Assembly: GCF_009649845.1 (NCBI RefSeq)
Contig: NZ_WJIE01000010.1
Coordinates: forward strand, 186,001-250,000
Reading direction: 5' to 3'
Length of the DNA stretch: 64,000 nucleotides
DNA from: Polyangium spumosum
Lineage (GTDB): Bacteria > Myxococcota_A > Polyangia > Polyangiales > Polyangiaceae
Below the pieces are notes generated by a model. It was not told the origin of the DNA. It ran no database searches and worked only from the letters and a program-made list of their open reading frames with translations. Made by a program: the position numbers and the translations under genes. Of this stretch, positions 52,832 through 62,016 are shown piece after piece; positions within the stretch are counted from its first letter, which is position 1; every line of letters starts with the position of its first letter.

Positions 52832-53622
52832 ATTTCCTCGCGGAGCAGGCCTCGGCCCTCGACGTGAAGGCGGCCCTCGCCGCGCTCGCGGAGAGCGGGT
52901 TCGCGCGGCTCGGGCGCGTGCTTTCGGACGAGGGGATCACCACGCTCGCCGCGCGGGCCGAGGATCTCATGCTCGGGCGCGTCGTGCACGAGGGGCTGTT
53001 TTTTCAGCACGACGCGGAGAGCGGGCGGTACGAGGATCTCGAGCGCGGCAAAGGGTGGGTCGGGCCGTCGATCCATTATCGGAAGCTCGAGAAGCTGGAG
53101 AAGGATCCCATCTTCCGCGCTTTCCTCGGCAATCCGTTGTTCGAGCGGATCACGCGGGCCCTCTCGGACGGGGCCATCACGCTGTATCGCGCGGTCCTGT
53201 TCAACAAGGCGGCGCAGGCCGGGACGGCGCTGCCCTGGCATCAGGACGGGGGGAGTTTTTGGGGGCTCGATCGGGCGCCGCTCGTGCAGATATGGACGGC
53301 GCTCGACGACGCGCCGGTCGAGGCGGGGTGCGTGGAGATCGTGCCGCGCTCGCATCACGGCGGGCTCGCGACGCCACTCGGCGGGGTGATCCCGGCGGAG
53401 GTCGTGCGCGCGGCCGAGGCCGAGGCGCGTTCGGTGCTCGTCCCCGCGCGGGCAGGGGACGCGCTGCTCATCCACAACGACGTCTGGCACAGGTCCGGGA
53501 TCAACACGACAGGCAAGCCCCGGCGCGCCGTCACCGTGTGTTACCTGCACGGCGAGACGCGGTGCGTGCGCAAGCGGAGGGCGCCGCGGAGGTTCGAGAC
53601 GGTCTTCGAGGCGCCGCGTTAG
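52828..53622 (+). CDS. Phytanoyl-CoA dioxygenase family Fe(II)/2-oxoglutarate enzyme
   Basis: 264 aa, overlapping the aldo/keto reductase by 4 bp (ATGA). The Fe(II) site is LPWHQDGGSFWG (H138 and D140) and DVWHRSGINTT (H221), and PRRAVTVCYL provides the 2-oxoglutarate-binding Arg near 233. The family hydroxylates or halogenates diverse small molecules; the pairing with a reductase suggests consecutive steps on one metabolite. The product cannot be predicted. It is convergent with a small membrane-protein gene. Confidence 0.9.
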   Translation: MNFLAEQASALDVKAALAALAESGFARLGRVLSDEGITTLAARAEDLMLGRVVHEGLFFQHDAESGRYEDLERGKGWVGPSIHYRKLEKLEKDPIFRAFLGNPLFERITRALSDGAITLYRAVLFNKAAQAGTALPWHQDGGSFWGLDRAPLVQIWTALDDAPVEAGCVEIVPRSHHGGLATPLGGVIPAEVVRAAEAEARSVLVPARAGDALLIHNDVWHRSGINTTGKPRRAVTVCYLHGETRCVRKRRAPRRFETVFEAPR

Positions 53623-53662
53623 CCGCGGCGGGGATGGACGTTTTTACTGAATGGCGGGGGCG

Positions 53663-54136
53663 TTATCGGAGAAGCGCGGGGGAAGCGGCTTCGAGAGCCC
53701 TCGCGAGCTCGTCGGGCCTCGCCGAGCCGTGAACACGCCACGGCTCGTTTCGTGAATCCCGCTTGAGCATGAACGGGACCTGCTTGCCGTTCGTGTTCCA
53801 GTCCTCCGGGACCGAATAATGCTTCGGCCTGGAGGCTCCACACGGCTTGACGAGGAACACGTCCAGAAGCCGCATCCCTGGCTTCGAAAAGAGCCCCTTG
53901 TGATCGTACTCGACGCTGCAGGCGTCGAGAGCACGCAGGGCAGCCGCCGCCCGGGCGAGGCGCGGCGACGCGTTCACGTCGACGAGCGTGTCCCGCTCTT
54001 CGAGCCATTCACGGAGCCGCCCCAGAACAAAGACGAAGGAGACGCTCCCGACGAGCAAGAGCAAGATCCCGACGACGTGAACCGCCTTCAGGGGACGCGA
54101 GGCGCCACGCCTGACAGCCCTGGATCTACGCGCCAT
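53663..54136 (-). CDS. Single-pass membrane protein of unknown function
   Basis: 157 aa from ATG 54136 with GAGGAG upstream. A basic N-terminus (MARRSRAVRRGASRPLKAV) precedes one transmembrane helix (VVGILLLLVGSVSFVFVLGRL) and then a ~120-residue soluble domain with two Cys (DACSVEYD, KPCGAS). No family is recognised. N-in topology is expected from the positive-inside rule, placing the domain in the periplasm. It is convergent with the dioxygenase gene. Confidence 0.75.
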   Translation of the reverse strand: MARRSRAVRRGASRPLKAVHVVGILLLLVGSVSFVFVLGRLREWLEERDTLVDVNASPRLARAAAALRALDACSVEYDHKGLFSKPGMRLLDVFLVKPCGASRPKHYSVPEDWNTNGKQVPFMLKRDSRNEPWRVHGSARPDELARALEAASPALLR

Positions 54137-54202
54137 GTGCAGAACTCCTCACGTGAACCTCCCTGGTTCCGGGGATGTCGATATCACGCGAAACTCGCCC
54201 CC

Positions 54203-55417
54203 TCAATGAAAACACTCGCCCGCGCCGCGGTAGGTAAGCGCGCGGGACTCGACGTGGTCGCCGCGGACGAGGAGGTAGTCGCGGAAGAAGGTGGCGAGCT
54301 CGCCGGCCTTGGCGTGGCGGAAGAAGACGGGGTCGCCGAGGGCGAGGGTCACGTCGGGGGGGACGGCGAGCGGGGTCTGGACCTCGCCGGCGCCTTCGAG
54401 ATCGAGCAAGGAGAGGCACTCGGGGAGCCAAGGGATCGGGAGGCGATCAGGGCCGGCGGCGCCGGAGGCAATGAGGCCGCCGCCCTGGCAGGTGACGAAG
54501 CCGGGGGCGGGGCGGCGCGTGACCTGGAGGGCGAAGAAGGCGGCGGGCTCGGGGCGGAAATCGTCGTAATGGTCGAAGAGGTGGCTGCCGAGGAAGCCGG
54601 AGCCGACGGTGATCTCGGTGAGCGTGGCGTCGCCGAGGGAAAACGCGACGCTGCCGGTGCCGCCGCCGTTGAAGAGGGGGATCGGGAGGCGACGGCGTTC
54701 GAATTCGGAGGTGATCTCGCGGCGGAGCGTGGTGACCGCGGCGCAGGCGAGGCGCTTCATGGCGCGCTTCGCGCCGGGCGGGAGAGGGCCGAGCGGGGTC
54801 CGGTCGGGGAGGCCCGCGATATGCGCCTCGTAGCCGAGGAGGCCGGCGAACTCGAGGTGCGGGGACGAGGCGATACGCTCGGCGAAATCGGCGACGTCGC
54901 GGGCCTCGTGGAGCGGGCTCCTGCGGACGCCGAGGTGGACGCGGCCGCCGAGGCGGCGGAGCGAGACGTCGATGTCGACGACGACCGGAATACGGACGCC
55001 GCGGGGAGCGGCGGCGGCTTCGAGGATCGTGAGGTGGATGGGCTCCTCGACGGTGATGGAGATACGTTTGCCTTCGTGGTTGGCCTCGGCGAGCAGGCGC
55101 GCGTCGGCGGGCTGGGCCGTGGGGTAAGCGACGAGGATGTCGTCGAAGCCCTGGGCCGCGAGGTAACGGGCCTCGGCGGGGGCGTACGCCAGGAGGCCGC
55201 GGAACGAGGGGCCGGCGCGGCGCAGGATGTGGCGGACGAGATCGACCGATCGAATGGATTTCGTGCCGATCCGGAGCGTCTTCCCGCTGCCGTGGAGGCG
55301 CGAGACGACGGCGTCGACGTTGGCGTCGAGGGCGTCGAGATCGACGAGGGCCGTGGGCAGAGGTTCGCCGGCGATGGCCTCGCGATAACGATCGTAGCGG
55401 GCTCTTCGGGTCTCCAT
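54203..55417 (-). CDS. PLP-dependent alanine racemase-fold enzyme, D-threonine aldolase-like
   Basis: 404 aa from ATG 55417. The alanine-racemase N-terminal barrel contains the PLP Lys in LRIGTKSIRS (K53, where D-Thr aldolases have RPHxKTH). A C-terminal DSD1-like beta domain includes VTCQGGGLIASG and GDPVFFRHAKAGELATFF. Family members act as D-threonine aldolases, D-serine dehydratases or amino-acid deaminases, usually with a metal. Five bases separate it from the upstream lipase-like lipoprotein gene, so the two are likely co-transcribed. Confidence 0.86.
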   Translation of the reverse strand: METRRARYDRYREAIAGEPLPTALVDLDALDANVDAVVSRLHGSGKTLRIGTKSIRSVDLVRHILRRAGPSFRGLLAYAPAEARYLAAQGFDDILVAYPTAQPADARLLAEANHEGKRISITVEEPIHLTILEAAAAPRGVRIPVVVDIDVSLRRLGGRVHLGVRRSPLHEARDVADFAERIASSPHLEFAGLLGYEAHIAGLPDRTPLGPLPPGAKRAMKRLACAAVTTLRREITSEFERRRLPIPLFNGGGTGSVAFSLGDATLTEITVGSGFLGSHLFDHYDDFRPEPAAFFALQVTRRPAPGFVTCQGGGLIASGAAGPDRLPIPWLPECLSLLDLEGAGEVQTPLAVPPDVTLALGDPVFFRHAKAGELATFFRDYLLVRGDHVESRALTYRGAGECFH

Positions 55418-55422
55418 GGCAT

Positions 55423-57465
55423 TCACTCGCAGGGCGCGGAGACAGGGGCGGACGTCGGGACGCGCGGGAGGCCTTTGGCAAGACTCTCGAGGAAACACTG
55501 CATCTGGTGCTTCGGGCCTTCGGTCTGGAAGACGACCTCGTGGCCATCCTCGACGCCGTCCTCCGCGTGTTGCACCACGACCGCCGTGGAGCCATTAAAA
55601 TTGCCGGCGGCGGGCAGGGGGATCTCGGCGCGCCCGCCGAGCGAGAGGAGCGCGGAGAGCGGGGTGTAGGCGGCGAGCTCGGGGTGCGAGGCGTCGAGCG
55701 CGGGGCCGGCGAGGTCGAGGCCGAGCGAGAGGCTCATGGGGTTGGCGATGGGCGGCAAGATGTAATGGTCGACGATGCCCTGCATCATGAGGACGTGCCG
55801 CGGCGCGCCCTCGTTTTCACGCAGGACACGCGAAGCATAAGGCTGGACGTCGGCGGGCTCGCCCGCCCACTGGAGGAGGTTCAGGAGCGGATCGACCTCG
55901 GTGAGGGAATACCCCGTGCCGCTCACGCCGACGAGGGACTCGGCGAGCGGGCGCGTGGCGAGGGGTTTTTGCTTGTGGACGATGTTCGCGAGGAAGCTCG
56001 CGCCCGCGCCGCTCAGGAGCAAGGCGCGGACGCGAGGCTCGAAGGCCGCGGTGAGCGGGACGATCGAGGCGCCCATGGAATGGCCCATGAGGGCGAGGGT
56101 GTTCGTGTCGAATCGAGCTTTCCCATCGGCCGAGGTGGCGCCGGGGCAATCGGCGACGTCGATGTCGATCGCGCCGAGGACATGCGCGAGCAGGCCGAGC
56201 TCGGCGGCGGATTGGCGGATGTTGTCGCGCAAGGCGACGGGGTTTCCCACGTTGAAGACGAGGAACTGCTCGTCGCCGCCGGTCTTGTTGCGCAAGCCGC
56301 CGTGGGGGCCGTCGACGCTCCCGCCCGCGAAGCCCGCGCGCGCGAAGGTGAGCGCAGGGCCGGCGCCAGGCTCGATCGCAGGGCCGCCGGGCTCGGCGCG
56401 GACGCCACGATCGACGAGCGGCCGCTCGCCGCCCGCGCCGGTGCGCGAGAAGAGGACGATGGGGTATCCCGCGGGAGGCATCGGGCGGCGCGGGACCGTG
56501 ATGACGAAGTTGGCCTCTTCGTGTCGTTGCAGCACGGGTTTGCCCGCGGCGTCGAACGCCCAGCCTCCGCCCGCCGAGGTGTACGGGGGTTCGCCGCTTT
56601 GATAGACGGGCATGCCGATCGTCGTCTCGTACACGCAATAATCGTCGAAGACCTCGTTCCGGACGAACGGCGTCGTCGGGGCGGGGAGCGGCAGGGCGAG
56701 CATGGCCTCGGCCACCTTCGCGTAATCGTCCGTGGGCGTGGCCGTGGTGAAGACCGTGAGCGCGGCGATTTCATCGGCGGAGATGCCCGCCTCGGCGAGC
56801 GCGCCGAGCGCCTTCGTGTACACGGCGAGCACCTCCGCGCTCATGCCGGCCGGCGCCTTACCAGCCCGAAGATCGGCCATCGCCGGGGAGACGCCGATCG
56901 GGGCGCCGTCACGATCCAGGAGCGAGGTCCGGACGACGGCGGCATACGTGGTGTTCGGGCGGAGCGGGACGCCTTGCACGGGGAGGAGGGCGAGCAGGTG
57001 GGGCGCGCCGTACGGGCCGCCGTCCTCGAGGAAAGACGCGGAGATGGGGTGACGGCGGAGGGAATCCGGGGCCGAAGCGGAGACGTCGATCAGCAGGGCA
57101 GGGGATTCGGGGGAGAGGCTCTCCGCCGGGCCGAGGAGGTTTCCCGCCGGCAAGGCGCCGTCGAGCCCGAAGTAAATGGCCGTCGTGGTGCCGAAGCCGC
57201 GGACCTCGGCAGCGAGGTCGATCATCTGCGCGGCGATGCCGTTGTTCGACGGGTTCGGGAAAGCCGAGAGGTCGGCCGTGCCGCTCGTCGTGAGGCGCGC
57301 GTCACTCGGGAAGGGCGCGCCGAAGAAGCCGCGCTCGCCGGTGAGATCGTGGAGAATTTGCGTGCGTTTCGGGTCCGGAGGGTCCGTCCCCGAAGGGCCG
57401 CAGCCGGCGGCGGCGAGGAGCAGGGCGGCGACGCAGCGGCGTGTGCAGGCGAACGGGCGCGGCAT
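55423..57465 (-). CDS. Large alpha/beta-hydrolase (lipase-like) lipoprotein
   Basis: 680 aa from ATG 57465; lipobox ALLLAAAGC. The N-terminal ~280 residues form a bacterial-lipase-type extra domain (APFPSDARLTTSGTADLSAF). An alpha/beta-hydrolase domain follows with the nucleophile elbow LMGHSMGASIVPL (GHSMG) and the oxyanion region YPIVLFSRTGAGGERP. A late His is plausible in the GPKHQMQCFL tail or in VDHYILPP. It is an outer-membrane or periplasmic esterase by inference; the substrate is unknown. It begins the probable operon with the PLP enzyme. Confidence 0.85.
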   Translation of the reverse strand: MPRPFACTRRCVAALLLAAAGCGPSGTDPPDPKRTQILHDLTGERGFFGAPFPSDARLTTSGTADLSAFPNPSNNGIAAQMIDLAAEVRGFGTTTAIYFGLDGALPAGNLLGPAESLSPESPALLIDVSASAPDSLRRHPISASFLEDGGPYGAPHLLALLPVQGVPLRPNTTYAAVVRTSLLDRDGAPIGVSPAMADLRAGKAPAGMSAEVLAVYTKALGALAEAGISADEIAALTVFTTATPTDDYAKVAEAMLALPLPAPTTPFVRNEVFDDYCVYETTIGMPVYQSGEPPYTSAGGGWAFDAAGKPVLQRHEEANFVITVPRRPMPPAGYPIVLFSRTGAGGERPLVDRGVRAEPGGPAIEPGAGPALTFARAGFAGGSVDGPHGGLRNKTGGDEQFLVFNVGNPVALRDNIRQSAAELGLLAHVLGAIDIDVADCPGATSADGKARFDTNTLALMGHSMGASIVPLTAAFEPRVRALLLSGAGASFLANIVHKQKPLATRPLAESLVGVSGTGYSLTEVDPLLNLLQWAGEPADVQPYASRVLRENEGAPRHVLMMQGIVDHYILPPIANPMSLSLGLDLAGPALDASHPELAAYTPLSALLSLGGRAEIPLPAAGNFNGSTAVVVQHAEDGVEDGHEVVFQTEGPKHQMQCFLESLAKGLPRVPTSAPVSAPCE

Positions 57466-57505
57466 GAAGGCCACTTTCGCCGTGGCCGGCGCCCGTGTCC
57501 AGGGA

Positions 57506-59260
57506 CTAGCGCGTGAGAGACTGGTTGCGGAAGCGACGCGGGCGCTCGTCGGCGCCAAGGGGCCCGCGGCCGTGGGGGCGCGGCGCGGGGCGGGCCGGGG
57601 CCGCGCCGTTCGCCTCGGGCATGGGCCGGATACGAACACGCGGATCCCGCTCGTCCGGGCGCGCCGCCGAGCGCGCGAAGTCCGAGGCGACGGGCATCGC
57701 GACCTCCACGCTCGACGAGAAGTCGCCGACGTGGATGGCGCCCACCTGATCGCTACGAATCCCGCCGCGCCGGCACACGAGCGCGAGCAGGCGACGCGGA
57801 TCGGCGCCGTGACGGCCACCCCAGCTCACCTGGAAGGGGACAAACGCGCCCGCGTTCGGCGCAGCCCGATCCCGCGAGGCGCGAGGCTCCGGGGGACGAC
57901 GCGGGAGCGGCTCGTGCGGGACGAGCGCGGTGACGGGCAGCGGCGCCGAGGGGCCGGTGTGCCGGGACCGGGCGAGCAACGTGGTGACGAGCGCAGCCGG
58001 ATCCATGTCGGCGAGCAGCGACGCGGCGAGGGCCTGGAGCCGCGGATCGGCAGGCTCGGCCGCGGGGGCGCGTAGCTCGGCGGCGAGGCGGGCGTCGGCC
58101 TCGCGCAGGACGTCGTCGGGCGAAGGCGCCGGCGACCAGGTGGCGCGGATGCCGCCGCTGCGGAAGAGGCGAGCCACGTAGTCGCGGGCCTGCGGCGGGA
58201 CGAGCATCACGCTCGTGCCCTTGCGCCCCGCGCGGCCGGTGCGGCCGCTCCGGTGGGTGAAGGTCTCCGGGTCGCTCGGGGGATCGGCGTGGATGACGCG
58301 ACCCACGTCGGGGATGTCGAGCCCGCGGGCAGCCACGTCGGTGGCCACGAGCGTGGTCACGGCGCCCGAGCGGAAGGCCGCGAGGGTGCGGGTGCGCTCG
58401 CGTTGCTCGAGCTCGCCGGAGAGCGCGCGCGCCGAAAAACCGGCCTGCCCGAGGCGCTCGGCGAGCTCGGCGGCGCCGTCGCGGGTGCGGACGAAGACGA
58501 GCGCGCGGTCGGCGGGCGCGAGCAGGAGCAGGTTGATGACGGCGGCGTCACGCTCGTCGGGCTTCACGAGGTGGGCGACGTGCGTGATGTCCTGGTTCGC
58601 CTCGCCGAGGCTCGTGCCCTCGACGGCGACGGCGTCCCGCTGGTAGCGGTTCGCCAGGGCCGAGACCTCGCGCGAGAACGTGGCCGCGACGAGGTGGGTG
58701 CGGCGCTCCTCGGGCATCTTGCCGAGGATGGTCTCGAGCTCCTCGCGAAAGCCCATGTCGAGCATCTGATCGGCCTCGTCGAGCACGGCCGCGCAGACGC
58801 GTGAGGGATCGATGGCGCCACGCTCGAGGTGGTCGACGAGCCGGCCGGGCGTGCCGACGACGACGAGCGGTCCCTGCCGGAGGTTGTAGAGCTCTTGCGG
58901 GATGCTGGTCCCGCCGGTGACGGCGCAGACGCTCGCGCCGAGGGGGCGGAAGAGCCACGAGAGCTCACGAGCGAGCTGCGCGGCGAGCTCGCGGGTCGGA
59001 GCGATCACGATCGTGGCAGGCGTCGCGCACGCGCCGGGCGTCTCGGTCGCGCTCGCCCGCTCCGCGAGGATACGCTCGAGGTCGGGGGCGAGGACGAGGC
59101 CGATGGCGACGGTTTTTCCCGAGCCGGTCTGGGAGAAGAGGCGCAGGTCGCGCCCCGCGTGGCTCGGGTCGAGGACGGCTTCCTGGATGGGCGTGAGGGA
59201 GGAGTAACCGCGGCTCTGGAAGGCAGCCGCGAGCGCAGGCGAAAGGGAGTCGATTGTCAT
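57506..59260 (-). CDS. DEAD-box RNA helicase with DbpA-type RNA-binding domain
   Basis: 584 aa from ATG 59260. Q motif YSSLTPIQEAVL, Walker A SQTGSGKT (43-50), PTRELAAQ (Ia), TPGRLVDH (Ib), AVLDEADQMLDMGF (II), then the C-terminal RecA domain with VATDVAARGLDIPDVGRVIH (V) and HRSGRTGRAGRKG (VI). The C-terminus (~480-550, LLALVCRRGGIRSDQVGAIH) is a DbpA/CsdA-type RRM-like domain, suggesting a role in ribosomal-RNA or cold-shock remodelling. Motif III normally reads SAT; here VAATFSRE, a tolerated variant. It is divergent from the PfpI-like gene. Confidence 0.94.
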   Translation of the reverse strand: MTIDSLSPALAAAFQSRGYSSLTPIQEAVLDPSHAGRDLRLFSQTGSGKTVAIGLVLAPDLERILAERASATETPGACATPATIVIAPTRELAAQLARELSWLFRPLGASVCAVTGGTSIPQELYNLRQGPLVVVGTPGRLVDHLERGAIDPSRVCAAVLDEADQMLDMGFREELETILGKMPEERRTHLVAATFSREVSALANRYQRDAVAVEGTSLGEANQDITHVAHLVKPDERDAAVINLLLLAPADRALVFVRTRDGAAELAERLGQAGFSARALSGELEQRERTRTLAAFRSGAVTTLVATDVAARGLDIPDVGRVIHADPPSDPETFTHRSGRTGRAGRKGTSVMLVPPQARDYVARLFRSGGIRATWSPAPSPDDVLREADARLAAELRAPAAEPADPRLQALAASLLADMDPAALVTTLLARSRHTGPSAPLPVTALVPHEPLPRRPPEPRASRDRAAPNAGAFVPFQVSWGGRHGADPRRLLALVCRRGGIRSDQVGAIHVGDFSSSVEVAMPVASDFARSAARPDERDPRVRIRPMPEANGAAPARPAPRPHGRGPLGADERPRRFRNQSLTR

Positions 59261-59493
59261 CGGGTCGGGAAACGAGGAACGGGGGTAGAGCTCGGTTCGT
59301 CCGAGCAGCGCCCCCGCGTGCGTGACGGAAGGCGCGCACCCTAGCAGGTCGGATGACCGATTGCCCGGAGTTTCGTCCGAAGCACGGCGCCCCTCGCCCC
59401 GGGGCCCGCCGAGAGCGCCCGCCTGCGCGGCTCCGTGGCATTCGTGATGCAATCCGCGGCTCTCCCCGTGTGTACGACGCGAGAGGAGAGACC

Positions 59494-60681
59494 ATGCGAG
59501 CAATCGTGAGGCGAGGACTGTGGACGGGCGCCGCGCTGACGGCGGCGACCGCGACGGCCATGATGAGCTCTTCGACGATCGAACGGGGCTCGCCCTGGGC
59601 CGGCCTGAACGCGATGGCGACGGCGGCCGTGCCGACGCGGCGCGCCACCATCCTGTTCCAGCGCGACATCACGCCCCTCGGGTTCCTGCTGCTCACGGGC
59701 GGCCTGCTCGGCTGGGGGCTCGCCTACCAGAGCGTGCTCGAGCGCGCCCGGCCGCAGCGCACCCGGGCCAAGCTGCTCGCGGGCGCGCTCTCGGCCCTCG
59801 GCGGGTATGCCATCGACGCCCTCGTCCTGCCGGACCGCCTCGTCCCGAACTTCCGCCGCGCCATGGGCAACTCCGGTACGCTCGCCAAGTATCTCGCCCT
59901 GGGCGTCGCGAGTTTCCTCTCGGCCAAGCCGGCGCGACGGAAGAGGCTCGTCGGCCGGAAGGTCGCGGTGCTCGCGGCGGACGGGTTCGAGCAGGTGGAG
60001 CTCTTCGGCCCGGCGAAGGCGATCCACGACGAGGGCGGCGAGGTCGAGGTGCTCTCGCTCCGGCCCGGGAAGATCGTGGGGATGAACGTGGACGTCCCGG
60101 GGCGGAGGGTGCGCGTGGCGCGGACGATCCGGGAGGCGAACCCGGGCGAGTACGACGCGCTCTTCGTGCCAGGCGGCTTCATCGGGCCGGATTTCCTGCG
60201 GCAGAGTCAGGAGGTGCGGGAGTTCGTCCGGGCCTTCGACGCGACGGGCAAGCCCATCGCCGCGATCTGCCACGGGCCGTGGGTGCTCGCGTCGGCCGGC
60301 GTCTTGCGGGGCCGTCACATCACGTCGTGGCCCGGGATCCGGGACGATCTCGTGAACGCGGGGGCGACCTGGCGGGACGAGGCGGTGGTGCGGGACGGCA
60401 ACATCATCTCGAGCCGCGGGCCGCAGGACTTGCCGGTGTTCACCGACGCGCTCGTCGACTTCTTCACGGGGACGAAGCCGACCCCCGAGCGGCCGTGGGC
60501 CCCGGCGGCGTCGTCGCCGCAGCGCAGCGCGCCGCCGGCCCTGGCGCTCGCGGGCGCGGCGCACCTGCCGAAGGTGGAACAGGCGCGCCACGCGCTCGGC
60601 CTCACGGCGGCGTTCGTGGTGGGCGTCGCGGCGCTACCCGTGCTGCGCTCGCTCGCCGCGTTCGCGAGCCGGCGCAGCTAG
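59494..60681 (+). CDS. Membrane-anchored DJ-1/PfpI family protein (glyoxalase/protease-like)
   Basis: 395 aa from ATG 59494, preceded by GAGAGGAGAG. The N-terminal ~150 residues contain two to three hydrophobic segments (FLLLTGGLLGWGLAYQS; AKLLAGALSALGGYAIDALV). A DJ-1/PfpI domain (~155-340) has E170 (GFEQVEL), the nucleophile elbow AAICHGPW (C259-H260) and GRHITSWPGIRDDL. A final hydrophobic helix (~355-375) ends the protein. Stand-alone PfpI proteins act as glyoxalase III, deglycase or protease; the double membrane anchoring is unusual. The 3' end overlaps the convergent ferritin-like gene by 48 bp. Confidence 0.88.
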   Translation: MRAIVRRGLWTGAALTAATATAMMSSSTIERGSPWAGLNAMATAAVPTRRATILFQRDITPLGFLLLTGGLLGWGLAYQSVLERARPQRTRAKLLAGALSALGGYAIDALVLPDRLVPNFRRAMGNSGTLAKYLALGVASFLSAKPARRKRLVGRKVAVLAADGFEQVELFGPAKAIHDEGGEVEVLSLRPGKIVGMNVDVPGRRVRVARTIREANPGEYDALFVPGGFIGPDFLRQSQEVREFVRAFDATGKPIAAICHGPWVLASAGVLRGRHITSWPGIRDDLVNAGATWRDEAVVRDGNIISSRGPQDLPVFTDALVDFFTGTKPTPERPWAPAASSPQRSAPPALALAGAAHLPKVEQARHALGLTAAFVVGVAALPVLRSLAAFASRRS

Positions 60682-61905
60682 GCTGCAGTTGCCCAGCAGG
60701 GCCGCCGCGGCCGGACGCACCACCTCGTCCATCGCTCGTTTCATGGACGCGCGCAACACGGCTGCATCCGGCCGCCCGTGCGCCTCGAGCGCCCCGGCTC
60801 CGCCGGCCGAGACCTCGAGCCCGGCGCCCGCGGCGAGCGCCTCCGCGAAGGCCGCCTCGACGGCCTGCGTGACGGCCGCGTCCCCGCTCCGCAGGGCCCA
60901 CGCCACCGCCCGCCACGCGAGCTCCGCGTGCCTCGCCTCGTCCTCGGCGATGGCGGCGAGCGCCGCGCGTACGGCGGGATCCGTGGCCCGCGCGGCTTGT
61001 TCGGCCGCGAGCAGGCTGGCGAGCGTCTCGCCGATGCAGCCTTCGCGTACGGCGCGCGCGGCGACGTCCGCGAGGTCCGCGCTCACGGAGAGCGAGCTCC
61101 CGCGGAAGGGGAAGGCGCCCGGCCCGACGGGCTCACCCGCGTAGGCCGAGGCCAGCGCGAAGGCGAGGCGGGCGTGCCGGACCTCGTCGAGCGCCGCCTG
61201 ATGCGCGCGTTCGACGAGCTCGGCCGGCGCCCCCACGGCGAGCAGCTCCAGCGCGAAGCGGCCGAACGAGGCGATCGACGCGTGTTCGAGCAGGCCGTCG
61301 CGGGCCCAGGCCGCGGCGAGCAGGGCGCGCTCGTCGGGGGACAGACCGGTGAGATCGGGCGCGGGCAGCGAGGTCTCCATCCAGCTCGAGGAGCCCGGCG
61401 CGAGGGCTGCCGTGACGGCGCGCCCTTCCTCGAGGAAGGGCCGACCGGCGACGCCGCAGGTCTCGTATTGCACGTCGTAGCAGCACTGACCGTCCTGGAA
61501 GGCCCCCTCGGTCAGCACCGTGATGCTGCAAAAACCGGGGGCGGAGGCGTCCTGCACGTACATCAACGCGTCTGTTTTGGCCGGGCAAGCGGGCGCCATC
61601 GATCCCCCTGCGCCGCCGCTGCCGCCGGCGCCGCCGCTGCCGCCGGCGCCGCCGCTGCCGCTCGAACCGACGGTGCCCGTCTGCGGCCACGCGAAGCACT
61701 CCGTCTCCGTGACGAAGTTCGACCCGGAGCCTCCGAAGCCTCCCATGCCGCCTCCTCCACCGACGCCGCCCTGACCTCCCTCACCCTCCGGCGTCGTGAC
61801 GTCACTGCCGCAGCCCTGTGCTGCCGCGCCCGCGCCGATGCCTGCGAGCGCCACGCCGAGCAACCGCGCCCCCAGCCGGCGCCGAAACTGGAACGATCGA
61901 TCCAT
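60634..61905 (-). CDS. Lipoprotein with ferritin-like diiron domain
   Basis: 423 aa with a lipoprotein signal ending GAAAQGC, then Gly/Ser-rich linkers (GGAGGSGGAGGSGGAGGS) around a Cys-containing segment (ACPAKTD, DGQCCYDVQYETCG). The C-terminal ~220 residues are a four-helix ferritin-like bundle with the ligands in pairs: LLEHASIASFGRF, LDEVRHARLAF, GCIGETLASLL and EDEARHAELAW (two ExxxH and E/EH sites). It could store, reduce or sense iron at the envelope. The gene is divergent from the imelysin gene across array 4, and the two share an iron theme. Confidence 0.85.
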   Translation of the reverse strand: MDRSFQFRRRLGARLLGVALAGIGAGAAAQGCGSDVTTPEGEGGQGGVGGGGGMGGFGGSGSNFVTETECFAWPQTGTVGSSGSGGAGGSGGAGGSGGAGGSMAPACPAKTDALMYVQDASAPGFCSITVLTEGAFQDGQCCYDVQYETCGVAGRPFLEEGRAVTAALAPGSSSWMETSLPAPDLTGLSPDERALLAAAWARDGLLEHASIASFGRFALELLAVGAPAELVERAHQAALDEVRHARLAFALASAYAGEPVGPGAFPFRGSSLSVSADLADVAARAVREGCIGETLASLLAAEQAARATDPAVRAALAAIAEDEARHAELAWRAVAWALRSGDAAVTQAVEAAFAEALAAGAGLEVSAGGAGALEAHGRPDAAVLRASMKRAMDEVVRPAAAALLGNCSLAAPARERGERAQHG

Positions 61906-62016
61906 GACTTCTCCTTCGCGCGCCGATGCAGCCGCGATACGGGACGGATATCACGAGTCTTCGTCGGGACGGACGCGTGGCTCGCGAACACGCGCGAGAG
62001 CTCCGTTCTCATATTT

